This document shows positions 53,196 to 61,830 of a stretch of 64,000 nucleotides of DNA, one piece after another. The translations under genes were made by a program, and so were the position numbers. Within the stretch, counting starts at the first letter, position 1. Every line of letters begins with the position of its first letter. The stretch lies in NCBI GenBank assembly GCA_944326355.1, contig CALVDO010000002.1, positions 124,001 through 188,000 of the forward strand, given 5' to 3'. The notes under the pieces are model-generated. The model did no database searches. It was not told where the DNA came from and saw only the letters and a list, made by a program, of their open reading frames with translations. This DNA is from an uncultured Bacteroidales bacterium (lineage in GTDB: Bacteria; Bacteroidota; Bacteroidia; Bacteroidales; UBA932).

Positions 53196-54401
53196 ATGAC
53201 GAATCAGGAACTTCAGAGTTTGAAAAACAAGTTCGACATCATCGGCAGCGACCCTGCCCTTAACCGGGCTCTCGAGATTGCCGTGGCTGTCGCTCCAACC
53301 GACCTCACCGTGCTTATCAGCGGAGAGAGCGGAGTAGGAAAGGAGAATATACCGAAGATAATACATCAGCACAGCCGCAGGCGCACAGGCAAATATTTCG
53401 CCGTCAACTGCGGGGCCATCCCCGCCGGAACGGTCGACTCGGAGCTCTTCGGACATGAGAAGGGGTCTTTTACCGGGGCGAACGAGATGCGCAAGGGGTA
53501 CTTCGAAGAGGCGGACGGCGGCACGCTCTTTCTGGATGAGATAGGCGAGCTGCCGAAGGATTCGCAGGCGAAGCTGCTGAGGGTGCTTCAGTCGGGAGAG
53601 TTCATCAGGGTGGGCTCGTCCAAGGTGCTGAAGACGGATGTCAGGGTCGTCGCGGCGACCAATGTCAATCTCATGCATGCCGTGTCGACCGGAAAGTTCA
53701 GGGAGGACCTCTATTACAGGCTCAATGCTGTGACCATCGTGATGCCGGCCCTCAGGGAGAGGCCGGATGACGTGCATCTGCTGTTCCGCAAGTTCGCGTC
53801 GGACTTCGCCGAGAGGTATGGCATGAACAGGATAACCCTTTCGCCGGATGCGGTGGCCCTGCTCAAGAGCTACCGGTGGCCGGGCAACATCAGGCAGCTC
53901 AAGAACGTGACTGAAAGTCTCGTGGCTCTCGAGTCGGAGAAGATGACCGGAGCCGGCGGGCGGTGCGAGATAGGGGCCGCGACATTGGCCGAGTACATTC
54001 CGAAGGACACTCCGGACGTGCTTCCGGTGAAGTCCGAGGCGCAGGGAGAGAGCATGAACCCTTCCGAGAGGGAGGCCATCATAAGAATGATCTATCAGCT
54101 GCGGCATGAAGTCGACTATCTCAAGTCGGTTGTCCTCGGGCACGGCGCCGCTCAGGAATCTGTCAGACAGCTTCCTGCTCCTGAGCGTCAGGACGGGATT
54201 CAGCCGGAGGAGCCGGACTGGCAGGATGCGGACGTGTCGGATTCCGTCAGCGGAGAAGACGACAGCCTTTCTCTCGAGAAGGTGGGGGCGGACCTCATAA
54301 AAAAGGCGCTCGAGAGGTACGACGGCAACAGGAAGCTCGCGGCCGCCGAACTCGGCATATCGGAGCGCACATTGTACAGGAAACTCAAGAACATGAAGTG
54401 A
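53196..54401 (+). CDS. Sigma54-dependent AAA+ transcriptional regulator without receiver domain
   Basis: A 401-residue activator. The AAA+ core runs from about residue 12 to 245: Walker A GESGVGKE, the sigma54-contact loop GSFTGA (Ala to Ser against GAFTGA), Walker B GGTLFLDEIGELP, and RWPGNIRQLKN. A C-terminal Fis-type helix-turn-helix is at 365-400 (RYDGNRKLAAAELGISERTLYRKLKNM). There is no receiver or GAF domain, so the signal input is unknown. lptE starts 5 bp after its stop, and this regulator - lptE - TPR - secG order is one I recall from Bacteroidales. Confidence 0.9.
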   Translation: MTNQELQSLKNKFDIIGSDPALNRALEIAVAVAPTDLTVLISGESGVGKENIPKIIHQHSRRRTGKYFAVNCGAIPAGTVDSELFGHEKGSFTGANEMRKGYFEEADGGTLFLDEIGELPKDSQAKLLRVLQSGEFIRVGSSKVLKTDVRVVAATNVNLMHAVSTGKFREDLYYRLNAVTIVMPALRERPDDVHLLFRKFASDFAERYGMNRITLSPDAVALLKSYRWPGNIRQLKNVTESLVALESEKMTGAGGRCEIGAATLAEYIPKDTPDVLPVKSEAQGESMNPSEREAIIRMIYQLRHEVDYLKSVVLGHGAAQESVRQLPAPERQDGIQPEEPDWQDADVSDSVSGEDDSLSLEKVGADLIKKALERYDGNRKLAAAELGISERTLYRKLKNMK

Positions 54402-54410
54402 AGAACATGA
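54387..54410 (+). repeat. Direct repeat across regulator stop and lptE start
   Basis: AAGAACATGA at 54387-54396 and 54401-54410, period 14 bp. The first copy supplies the last codons of the regulator, the second the lptE start. Confidence 0.7.
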
Positions 54411-54940
54411 TGAGAATGTTTAAGACGATGATTTTCCGCATGGCGGCGGTCGTCCTGCCGCTGATGCTCGCGATGCCGCTTTTCAGCTCCTGCGGCATAT
54501 ACTCCTTTTCGGGGACGTCGATTCAGCCGGACGTCTATACTGTGACAATCAATTATTTTGAATATAAGGCACTCAGGGTCAACCCGACATTGAGCAACGA
54601 CCTTACCGAGTCGCTCAAGGACCAGTTCCAGAGGCTCACCAGGCTGGAGCAGGTGGACATCGACGGGGATCTTGAGATCAGCGGGGAGATCACCGGATAT
54701 GACGTGAGGGCGAGCGCGGTGACGGCCGACGAAGTGGCGGCGCAGAACCGACTGACGGTGACGGTGAAGATATATTTCACCAACAGAAAGTATCCTGAGG
54801 ACGATTTCGAAAAGTCTTTCTCGGCCTATGCCGACTATGATTCGATGCAGTCTCTCGATGCTGTGGAATCCACTCTCTGTGAGGACATAATAACCACTCT
54901 TGTGGAAGACATATTCAATGCGACGGTCGCCAACTGGTGA
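54407..54940 (+). CDS. lptE: LPS-assembly lipoprotein LptE
   Basis: A 177-residue lipoprotein with lipobox FSSCGIYSFSG, the usual LptE beginning in Bacteroidota, followed by SIQPDVYTVTINYFEYKA and a mixed alpha/beta body (LTESLKDQFQRLTRLEQV, ISGEITGYDVRASAV). It plugs LptD in the outer membrane to deliver LPS. ATG 54407 is chosen over a GTG at 54398, since the start codon is supplied by the second half of a short duplication. It completes the Lpt genes seen in this window with lptC. Confidence 0.9.
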   Translation: MMRMFKTMIFRMAAVVLPLMLAMPLFSSCGIYSFSGTSIQPDVYTVTINYFEYKALRVNPTLSNDLTESLKDQFQRLTRLEQVDIDGDLEISGEITGYDVRASAVTADEVAAQNRLTVTVKIYFTNRKYPEDDFEKSFSAYADYDSMQSLDAVESTLCEDIITTLVEDIFNATVANW

Positions 54941-54964
54941 CGCGTCTCGGGAAAAGGCAAGGCT

Positions 54965-55534
54965 ATGGAAGGATACATCGATCTCAAGAGACTCTCGCTG
55001 GAGGAGCTCGCCGGAGTGGTCAATCTCTATCCCTGGTTCGGGGCGGCACGAAAGGAGTTGTGCGTCAGAATGTTGAAAGCCGGAGGATGGAGTATGGAAC
55101 AATATGCCGATGCGGCCATGTATCTCGGTTCGAGGCGCATCATTTCGGATATGGTGCGTTCGGAAAGCAGGGAAGACTGTTCGGACAGGGAGCTCGAGGA
55201 GATGCTCAGGAAAGTCAGCAACGACTACCGCCCGAGACAGGTGCGTGTCTCAGGAGGAGACTATTTCACTCAGGAGCAGTATGATCTCGTCAGAAAAGAT
55301 GAAGACGCGGCCTTTGCGGACATCGTGAAATCCGCCTCCGCACCCTCCGAGAGGAGACATGACGCGGCGGACGGGCCGGATCTGGCCTTCTACACCGAGA
55401 CCCTTGCGCAGATCTATGCGGATCAGGGATATGTTGAGCAGGCGCGGAGGATTTATTCTAAACTAATTTTGGCATATCCGGAAAAAAGTGCTTACTTTGC
55501 AGCCCTTATGGAAAATTTGAACGAGGAAAATTAA
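54965..55534 (+). CDS. Small TPR-like protein in the lptE-secG cluster
   Basis: A 189-residue soluble protein without a signal peptide. The N-terminus MEGYIDLKRLSLEELAGVVNLYPWFGAARKEL forms a helical segment, the middle is charged, and the C-terminus LAQIYADQGYVEQARRIYSKLILAYPEKS is one TPR-like helix pair. I recall an uncharacterised protein at this position in related genomes. It is 24 bp from lptE and 13 bp from secG. Function unknown; adaptor role is only inferred. Confidence 0.7.
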   Translation: MEGYIDLKRLSLEELAGVVNLYPWFGAARKELCVRMLKAGGWSMEQYADAAMYLGSRRIISDMVRSESREDCSDRELEEMLRKVSNDYRPRQVRVSGGDYFTQEQYDLVRKDEDAAFADIVKSASAPSERRHDAADGPDLAFYTETLAQIYADQGYVEQARRIYSKLILAYPEKSAYFAALMENLNEEN

Positions 55535-55547
55535 AAAGATAGCAATT

Positions 55548-55922
55548 ATGGGTGTCGTATTTACTATTCTCACTGTATTCGTGATTCTTGCGAGTGTGCT
55601 TCTGACCATTGTCGTGCTCCTTCAGAACAGCAAGGGAGGCGGACTGGCGAGCAATTTCGCGGTCGGCAACCAGACTTTCGGAGTCCGCAAGACTGCCGAC
55701 ATACTCGAGAAGGTGACATGGGGGCTTGTAGCATTCATCTTTGTCCTCGCCATAGTCACTACTTTCACTACCGGCGGCTCGGGACGCAGCGAGATCGATG
55801 TCACGAGGCAGATTGAGAACGCGGCCACGGAGCAGGTTCCGGAGTTCCCTACGGCTCCGGTGCAGAGCGCGCCAGCTGAGGAAGCTCCTGCTCAGGATGT
55901 TCCGGCCGGAGAGGCTGAATAA
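55548..55922 (+). CDS. secG: Preprotein translocase subunit SecG
   Basis: A 124-residue protein. Two membrane helices (FTILTVFVILASVLLTIVVLLQ, and VTWGLVAFIFVLAIVTTF) flank the SecG loop NSKGGGLASNFA. The C-terminal tail is acidic and Pro/Ala-rich (APAEEAPAQDVPAGEAE), as in other Bacteroidota. It assists SecYEG export. It is the last gene before a terminator-like hairpin. Confidence 0.93.
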   Translation: MGVVFTILTVFVILASVLLTIVVLLQNSKGGGLASNFAVGNQTFGVRKTADILEKVTWGLVAFIFVLAIVTTFTTGGSGRSEIDVTRQIENAATEQVPEFPTAPVQSAPAEEAPAQDVPAGEAE

Positions 55923-55986
55923 CAGGATCTTAATTTGGCGGGCTGACATTTTGTCAGTCGTTTGGCCGATGGAATATAATTTGAAT

Positions 55987-56020
55987 ATAGCCGTCTGTTC
56001 CCGCGAGCAGACGGCTATTT
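55987..56020 (+). terminator. Probable terminator after secG
   Basis: ATAGCCGTCTG (55987-55997) pairs perfectly with CAGACGGCTAT (56008-56018), 10-nt loop; the U-tract is short (ATTT), so termination may be partial. Confidence 0.65.
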
Positions 56021-56090
56021 AAGCATGCGGTCGACACTTTGCGGCCGGCCTCCGATCCGCAGCCGGCAGGTCGGACGGAGCGGCAGAGCG

Positions 56091-56129
56091 AATCTTCCGG
56101 AGTCTGCATACGGGACGTAAAAGGAGATT
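56091..56129 (+). promoter_or_regulatory. Leader pairing that could mask the clpB ribosome site
   Basis: AATCTTCC (56091-56098) can pair with GGAGATT (56123-56129) with one bulged T; the right side contains the strong Shine-Dalgarno AAAGGAG. The clpB ATG is at 56134. A temperature-sensitive hairpin is conceivable for a heat-shock gene, but is unproven. Confidence 0.3.
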
Positions 56130-56133
56130 AATT

Positions 56134-58323
56134 ATGGCAAACGACAGTAATAGATTTGAAAATCTTAACAAATTTGCCGTCAATCTTAATGAGAAGGCGG
56201 CGCAGGGGAAGCTCGATCCCGTCATAGGAAGGGACGAGGAGATCCGAAGGGTGCTCCAGATATTGAGCAGGAGGACCAAGAACAACCCTATTCTGGTGGG
56301 TGAGCCGGGAGTCGGAAAGACTGCCATCTCGGAGGGCATCGCGCAGAAGATCGTAGACGGTCAGGTGCCTGAGACACTTAAAAACAAGAAGATATATTCT
56401 CTTGATCTGGGAGCCCTCATCGCAGGAGCGAAGTATCAGGGCGAATTTGAGGAGAGGCTCAAGGGTGTGGTCAAGGAAGTCGTGGACAGCGACGGAGAGA
56501 TCATCCTCTTCATAGATGAGATACATACTCTTGTCGGTGCAGGAAGGACGTCCGGCGCGATGGATGCGTCAAATATCCTGAAGCCGGCGCTGGCACGAGG
56601 AGAGCTCAGGACCATAGGCTCGACCACCCTTGACGAGTATCAGAAGTATTTTGAGACAGACAAGGCCCTCGAGAGACGATTCCAGATGGTCATGGTGGAC
56701 GAGCCGACGCCGGCGGAGTCGATATCCATTCTGAGGGGGCTGAAGGAGAGGTATGAGAACCATCACAAGGTGCGTATCGAGGATGATGCCCTGATAGCCG
56801 CCGTGGAGCTGTCTCACAGGTACATCACCAACAGGTTTCTGCCGGACAAGGCCATAGACCTTGTGGATGAGGCCGCATCTAAGTTGAGGCTTGAGATGAA
56901 TTCCGTACCTGAGCCGATAGACGATCTCAACAGCCGTATCAGACAGCTGGAGATAGAGAAAGAGGCCATCAAGAGGGAAGGCGTCTCGATGAAGATGGAC
57001 AAGATCAGTGAAGATCTTGCCGAGCTCACCGCCAGACGGGATTCTCTCATGAAGAAATGGGACGAGGAGAAGGGTATCCTTTCCGGACTTCAGGAGGCCA
57101 GACAGCAGATGGAAGACTATAGGACGCAGGCCCAGAATGCGGAGAGGGCAGGAGACTATGGCCGTGTGGCCGAGATAAGGTACGGCAAGATGGCCGAGGT
57201 CAAGAAGCGTATTGACGACCTCACCGCAAGGCAGGCGGCTATCACCGATCCTATCATCACTGAGGCAGTTACGCCTGAGGACATAGCCGAGGTCGTGGCC
57301 AAGTGGACCGGCATACCTGTCAAGAGGATGATGGAGAGCGAACGCGAGAAGCTGCTGAGGATGGAAGACGAGCTGCACAAGAGGGTCATCGGCCAGGATC
57401 AGGCCATAGCGGCAGTGTCGGATGCGGTGCGCAGAAGCCGTGCGGGCCTGCAGAACGAGAAGCGTCCTATAGGCTCCTTCCTCTTCATGGGCACCACCGG
57501 AGTCGGCAAGACCGAGCTCGCCAAGGCTCTCGCGGAGTTCCTGTTCAACGATGAGAACATGATCACCCGAATAGATATGAGCGAGTATCAGGAACGGCAT
57601 TCGGTGAGCCGTCTCGTCGGCGCGCCTCCGGGATATGTCGGCTATGACGAGGGCGGTCAGCTTACCGAGGCCGTGAGACGCAAACCGTATTCGGTGGTGC
57701 TTCTCGACGAGATAGAGAAGGCGCATCCGGACGTGTTCAACATACTGCTTCAGGTGCTTGACGACGGACGTCTGACGGACAACAAGGGCCGGACGGTCGA
57801 CTTCAAGAACACGATTCTGATAATGACTTCAAATGTCGGAGCCGAGGTTATCCAGAGCTACATGGACAGGCTTCCGGAGGTCGGCGTCAAAGGGGCCGAT
57901 CCGTCTGCCGAGAAGGATGCGGAGAGAAAGCGTCAGGCCATGCTGCTCGAATGCAGGAAGAGCGTCATTGACATCCTCAAGAAGACGGTGCGGCCGGAGT
58001 TCCTCAACAGGATTGACGAGATCATCATGTTTGAGCCTCTGTCTCATAAGGACATACGCGACATCCTCCGTCTGCAGACTGAGGACCTGAAGAAGAAGCT
58101 GGCGCAGAATGGAGTGACGGTCACGTTCACCGAGGGCTTCATGGACTACATGAGCACCAAGGGATATGAGCCCGCCTATGGCGCAAGGCCTATCAAGAGA
58201 CTGATGCAGCGCGAGCTGGTCAACCTGCTCGCCAAGTCGATTCTTGACGGCAAGGTCCACAGGGATTCGGTCATCGAAGTGGATGTTCAGGACGGGCAGA
58301 TCACTGTCAGAGACCGGAAGTAG
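56134..58323 (+). CDS. clpB: ClpB-type disaggregase lacking the N-terminal domain
   Basis: A 729-residue AAA+ unfoldase. It begins directly before the first ATPase domain: [20 protein letters not shown], Walker A GEPGVGKT near 60, then the ClpB middle coiled coil (about 265-385), and a second ATPase domain with [14 protein letters not shown] near 455 and the C-terminal [19 protein letters not shown]. Full-length ClpB has about 860 residues; the 140-150-residue substrate-binding Clp_N domain is absent. The start is well supported by AAAGGAG at 8-14 bp before ATG. It resembles the internally initiated short form of E. coli ClpB. Confidence 0.94.
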   Translation: MANDSNRFENLNKFAVNLNEKAAQGKLDPVIGRDEEIRRVLQILSRRTKNNPILVGEPGVGKTAISEGIAQKIVDGQVPETLKNKKIYSLDLGALIAGAKYQGEFEERLKGVVKEVVDSDGEIILFIDEIHTLVGAGRTSGAMDASNILKPALARGELRTIGSTTLDEYQKYFETDKALERRFQMVMVDEPTPAESISILRGLKERYENHHKVRIEDDALIAAVELSHRYITNRFLPDKAIDLVDEAASKLRLEMNSVPEPIDDLNSRIRQLEIEKEAIKREGVSMKMDKISEDLAELTARRDSLMKKWDEEKGILSGLQEARQQMEDYRTQAQNAERAGDYGRVAEIRYGKMAEVKKRIDDLTARQAAITDPIITEAVTPEDIAEVVAKWTGIPVKRMMESEREKLLRMEDELHKRVIGQDQAIAAVSDAVRRSRAGLQNEKRPIGSFLFMGTTGVGKTELAKALAEFLFNDENMITRIDMSEYQERHSVSRLVGAPPGYVGYDEGGQLTEAVRRKPYSVVLLDEIEKAHPDVFNILLQVLDDGRLTDNKGRTVDFKNTILIMTSNVGAEVIQSYMDRLPEVGVKGADPSAEKDAERKRQAMLLECRKSVIDILKKTVRPEFLNRIDEIIMFEPLSHKDIRDILRLQTEDLKKKLAQNGVTVTFTEGFMDYMSTKGYEPAYGARPIKRLMQRELVNLLAKSILDGKVHRDSVIEVDVQDGQITVRDRK

Positions 58324-58417
58324 GTCATCCGCAAAGACGCCGTGAGACATCAGTTCAGGGCGTCCGGTCCGTCCGACAGAAGGCGGCGGATCTGGCATTT
58401 GAGTGAGAGTTTATAAG

Positions 58418-58463
58418 AGAGGGACACGACGGCAGAAACTGTCGTGTCCCTCTTCTTGTTTTA
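58418..58463 (+). terminator. clpB terminator
   Basis: A perfect 13-bp stem AGAGGGACACGAC (58418-58430) with GTCGTGTCCCTCT (58441-58453), then a T-rich run. It also separates clpB from the convergent fimbrillin gene. Confidence 0.9.
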
Positions 58464-58487
58464 AGGCATGTGGATCAGGCGGCAGGA

Positions 58488-60128
58488 TTATTCGGCGTCT
58501 TTGACGCAGCGGAGCTGCTGGCCTGAGGCGGTGCTGACGTAGCTGAGGTTGATCCGGCCTTCCGGGTATCTGGATGAGAAGGTGGTCATCTGGCCGAAGA
58601 ACTGGATGTTGGTGAGTTCTTCAGGGGCGGATGACGAGTAGATCGGCTGGTAGCAGGTGGACGTCATGTGGTATGTCATGGCCGGCATTCCGTAGTATTC
58701 CTCGGAAAGCGAGGTGTTGCCGGAATAGAGCTGTGTGAGCTGGTAGCGCGGAGTGGCGTTGAAGTTGGTCATCATCCTCACGCCGGAGAGTACATAATTC
58801 CAGCCTGCCTCCTGATAGAGAGTGTATCTGCCTCCGCCGTAGTCCGCGTCATAGAAGAGGGCTTCTGTGTTGATCTGGTTGCCGCTTTCTCCAAGCGCAT
58901 TCTTGTTGGAGAGGCCGCAGAGGTTGAAGTATTCCGTACGGGTAGGGATGTGCCAGCCCGGAGGACAGATGCCTTGCGCTCCCTCGAAGTCGTAGCAGTT
59001 GTCAGCTGTCACTTCTACTCCTCCCAGAGCCGCATACATGTCGTAGAAGAGTCCGTATGTGCGTATCGATTCCTCGTCCGTCAGGGCAGTGGCCGTCTCT
59101 GCGTTTATCGTGCCGTCGCCGCCGCTGAGTGAATAAGGATACCAGATGTGGCTGTCGGCAGTCGGATCTCCTGACGGCGTGAATCCGTCAGGCACATAGC
59201 GCATCGGCTCTGCCATCCATACGGAGCCGTTGGAGAGTGTCACGGTGCGGTATTCCTGCCCCGCGTACACGAAATATCCGTCATGCTCCTCGAAAGACAC
59301 GTCTTCTGACGGGGTGTCAGGGCCTATTTCGCCTTCATCTGTCCAGCCGCCTATCTCGCCTGACACTGTCACCTGAAGTCCCTCCTGCGTCACTCTCGCC
59401 GTCATTGTGTACTGGCTGCCGGCCTTGAGTTCGGCCGAGGCCATGTCCTGCTCGAGAGTCTTGCCGTCCGCCGTGGTGACGGAAAGCGTGAATGCCACTG
59501 TCTGAGGCACTACGATGGCTCTGTACTGGCTGCCTGCTGACACTGTCTGCGCAGTAATGTCTTCAGCCTCAGCTGCGGCGCTCACAGCTGCGGACGGGAT
59601 CGAAAGATCCACATCGGCTGTTCTCTTCGACCCGGACAGCTTCACCGCCGTGATCTCAGAGCCCGAATCATTGGTGATGTTGAGGAGAATCTTCGAGAGG
59701 AGATGTCTGAAATTCAGAGTCACGGCGTCTGATGTCGGAGTTACGCCGGTCTTCACTCCCGCTATGAGGTCTGAAGCCTGATAGCCTTCGCCGGTCTGGT
59801 CGGCCATTACTGAGAAGGAAGTCGGAGTCCCCTCTGCGTCATACGGATAGTATGCCGTAAGTACGGATGTCTCCGCGGCTTCCGGATACCATGTGAGAGA
59901 GCCGGAGAATACGCCGTCGGCAAATGTCATCAGATGGTTGTCGGCGTAGGCCTCTTCCCCGCGCATGATGGTGAGACCGATCCGGTCTCCGTCTTCAAAG
60001 TTCACTTCAGTGACCCTTGTGATCACAGGAGAGATCCTGATGAGGCTGTTTTCCCGCATCGGACTCTCAGTCTTCTGGCAGCCCATCAGAGCCGCTGCAG
60101 CAAGAACCGCAATTGTTGTCTTCTTCAT
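58488..60128 (-). CDS. Fimbrillin-like lipoprotein with C-terminal FISUMP domain
   Basis: A 546-residue lipoprotein. Lipobox ALMGC ends the signal near residue 16. The N-terminal half (FEDGDRIGLTIMRG, TWYPEAAETSVLTAYYPY, LNFRHLLSKILLNITND) matches the Mfa-like/fimbrillin group. The C-terminal half is FISUMP/DUF1566-like, with VWMAEPMRYVPDG, CPPGWHIPTRTEYFNLCGL, and a terminal QQLRCVKD. ATG 60128 is chosen over 60140 because MKKT begins the signal. It is the last gene of the TonB-receptor operon, 38 bp after the barrel gene. Function is likely surface-located; ligand unknown. Confidence 0.82.
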   Translation of the reverse strand: MKKTTIAVLAAAALMGCQKTESPMRENSLIRISPVITRVTEVNFEDGDRIGLTIMRGEEAYADNHLMTFADGVFSGSLTWYPEAAETSVLTAYYPYDAEGTPTSFSVMADQTGEGYQASDLIAGVKTGVTPTSDAVTLNFRHLLSKILLNITNDSGSEITAVKLSGSKRTADVDLSIPSAAVSAAAEAEDITAQTVSAGSQYRAIVVPQTVAFTLSVTTADGKTLEQDMASAELKAGSQYTMTARVTQEGLQVTVSGEIGGWTDEGEIGPDTPSEDVSFEEHDGYFVYAGQEYRTVTLSNGSVWMAEPMRYVPDGFTPSGDPTADSHIWYPYSLSGGDGTINAETATALTDEESIRTYGLFYDMYAALGGVEVTADNCYDFEGAQGICPPGWHIPTRTEYFNLCGLSNKNALGESGNQINTEALFYDADYGGGRYTLYQEAGWNYVLSGVRMMTNFNATPRYQLTQLYSGNTSLSEEYYGMPAMTYHMTSTCYQPIYSSSAPEELTNIQFFGQMTTFSSRYPEGRINLSYVSTASGQQLRCVKDAE

Positions 60129-60165
60129 ATCATTGATCATTGAAATTGTTTGATGTCATCTTTCG

Positions 60166-61830
60166 TCAGAACGCATAGCCGAACTTCAGGCTTTCCGACC
60201 ATCTGTCCGGTCCGTAGAGAAAATTGAGGTTAAAGCCTCTGACGTATGATGCCGAGGCCTCCACATAAAGCCCCTTCAGGAAATTGAACCTCAGAGCCAG
60301 CGCCGCGTCAAGACGGGGAGCGGTGAGATATTCGCTCTGCATGTCATGCCAGGCCTGAAGTCTGTCGGGAAGCTCTCCGGTCACCATGTCCTCGTCCAGA
60401 GTCGTGCTTTTCTCGACCGAGTTGCCCGAGGAGAAGGCGAGTCCGGCCTTGATGTCGAACGCCTTGATCTTCACGCTTCCGGAAGCCCAGATGCGGCTCA
60501 CGACGTCGTTGCGGGAGAAAAGGTAGGGATACATCTGCGAGGACAGTCTGAAGAGGCCCGAGATCTCCGCGCCGAATCTGACGGACGCTCCCGGGGAGTT
60601 CCACTCATAGTCCGGAGCGAAGCAGAACCGCTCTCTCCCGAGGATTCTGTTCGAGCCGTATATCCGTGTGACAGTCACGCCGTTCTGCGTCTCCTGTCCG
60701 ATGACGTTCTCGTTGTTGAACTGTCTTGCCCAGAGCAGGTTCATTCTTATCAGATGTCTGTTTCCCTCCTTCCCGAATGCCGCGCCGATCTTTGCCCCTG
60801 CCCGATGCTCCGGAAAAGTGAACCAGATGGTCTGCTTCTCTCCGGCCGCGCCGAGGCCATGCAGGTAAGATACTTCGGCGTAGAGGCCTCTCCACTGGAT
60901 CTGCGCGGCAGCCCCGTGGATGATTTCCTTTATAGGGAAGCCGTTTATGCCTGACTCCGAGAGATGGATGCCGCTTCCTTCCCACACCTCGTAAGCCCCG
61001 TACATGAGCCCCTTGTCGAGGAATGCGTAGTAGGCCGTGGAGGATATGCCGAGCTCTTCCGCGTCGATGGATTCGGAGTTTTTGCCGAAGATGTACGACA
61101 GTCCTGCGGCGAAGTCGTCGTTATGGTACATCACTGACGGGGAGACTGTCATGTCGAGAAGCCAGTTGGCGTGACGGAGGTCTTTCCGCTTGGTATAGTT
61201 GGCGCCGGTGTAGCTTATCTTTCCGCCGAGTCTCCATCGCCGGGAGAGGTCGGCCGTGATGCCGCCTGCGAATGAATAAGTCTGCATCGTCTTCGCTCCG
61301 GGCGTGAACTCCAGCACGTCGACGGGGTAGTAGCCCGGTCTGGCCGACATGGAGCCGCACATCTCCTTTCCCGAGAAGCTGTCGAAGGAGAAGGAGCCGT
61401 ACATGGAGAACTTCTCCAGATGGGTGATGGTCCTTGCCTCCGCTCCGGCCGACCAGGATCTGGCCGCCTGATATGTGTCGTGGAAGCCGCCTGAGGTGAA
61501 GTTGCCGTGGAGTTCGGCGAAGGACACCGTCACTGAATCCGCCCGCAGGCCGTTTATGTTCCAGCCTGTGTTCCAGAGATTGCGTCTTTCGATGAGGAAG
61601 AAAGGACCTCGGTCGATGAGCGCGTCTTCCGGAGATGCCTGAGCCGATGTGGTCTGACCCTGTGAAGTCTGACCCGGAAGCATGAAGCCCCGTGGCTGGG
61701 CGCTGCATACGCCTGCCGTATCCGTCGAGGAGAATGTTATCACGGCGGAGATGAGGGCTGCCGCAGATATGGCGGCGACACGCGGCCGTGCGGTGAGACT
61801 ATTCGTGCAGTGACTGCTGAGACCTTTCAT
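60166..61830 (-). CDS. DUF6850-like outer-membrane barrel protein
   Basis: A 554-residue protein with a signal-like N-terminus (residues 15-45) and many amphipathic beta strands (FSMYGSFSFDSFSGKEMCG, IKAFDIKAGLAFSSG, terminal WSESLKFGYAF with the aromatic end of outer-membrane proteins). The RRNLWNTGWNINGLRADS segment matches my memory of DUF6850-type barrels found beside TonB receptors and DUF4876 proteins. Its start overlaps the preceding gene by 32 bp, so translational coupling is probable. Substrate unknown. Confidence 0.78.
   Translation of the reverse strand: MKGLSSHCTNSLTARPRVAAISAAALISAVITFSSTDTAGVCSAQPRGFMLPGQTSQGQTTSAQASPEDALIDRGPFFLIERRNLWNTGWNINGLRADSVTVSFAELHGNFTSGGFHDTYQAARSWSAGAEARTITHLEKFSMYGSFSFDSFSGKEMCGSMSARPGYYPVDVLEFTPGAKTMQTYSFAGGITADLSRRWRLGGKISYTGANYTKRKDLRHANWLLDMTVSPSVMYHNDDFAAGLSYIFGKNSESIDAEELGISSTAYYAFLDKGLMYGAYEVWEGSGIHLSESGINGFPIKEIIHGAAAQIQWRGLYAEVSYLHGLGAAGEKQTIWFTFPEHRAGAKIGAAFGKEGNRHLIRMNLLWARQFNNENVIGQETQNGVTVTRIYGSNRILGRERFCFAPDYEWNSPGASVRFGAEISGLFRLSSQMYPYLFSRNDVVSRIWASGSVKIKAFDIKAGLAFSSGNSVEKSTTLDEDMVTGELPDRLQAWHDMQSEYLTAPRLDAALALRFNFLKGLYVEASASYVRGFNLNFLYGPDRWSESLKFGYAF

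Noticed and set aside
56569..57726. Long antisense frame opposite clpB
   Set aside because: It mirrors codon structure of clpB; no start signal, domain or promoter of its own.
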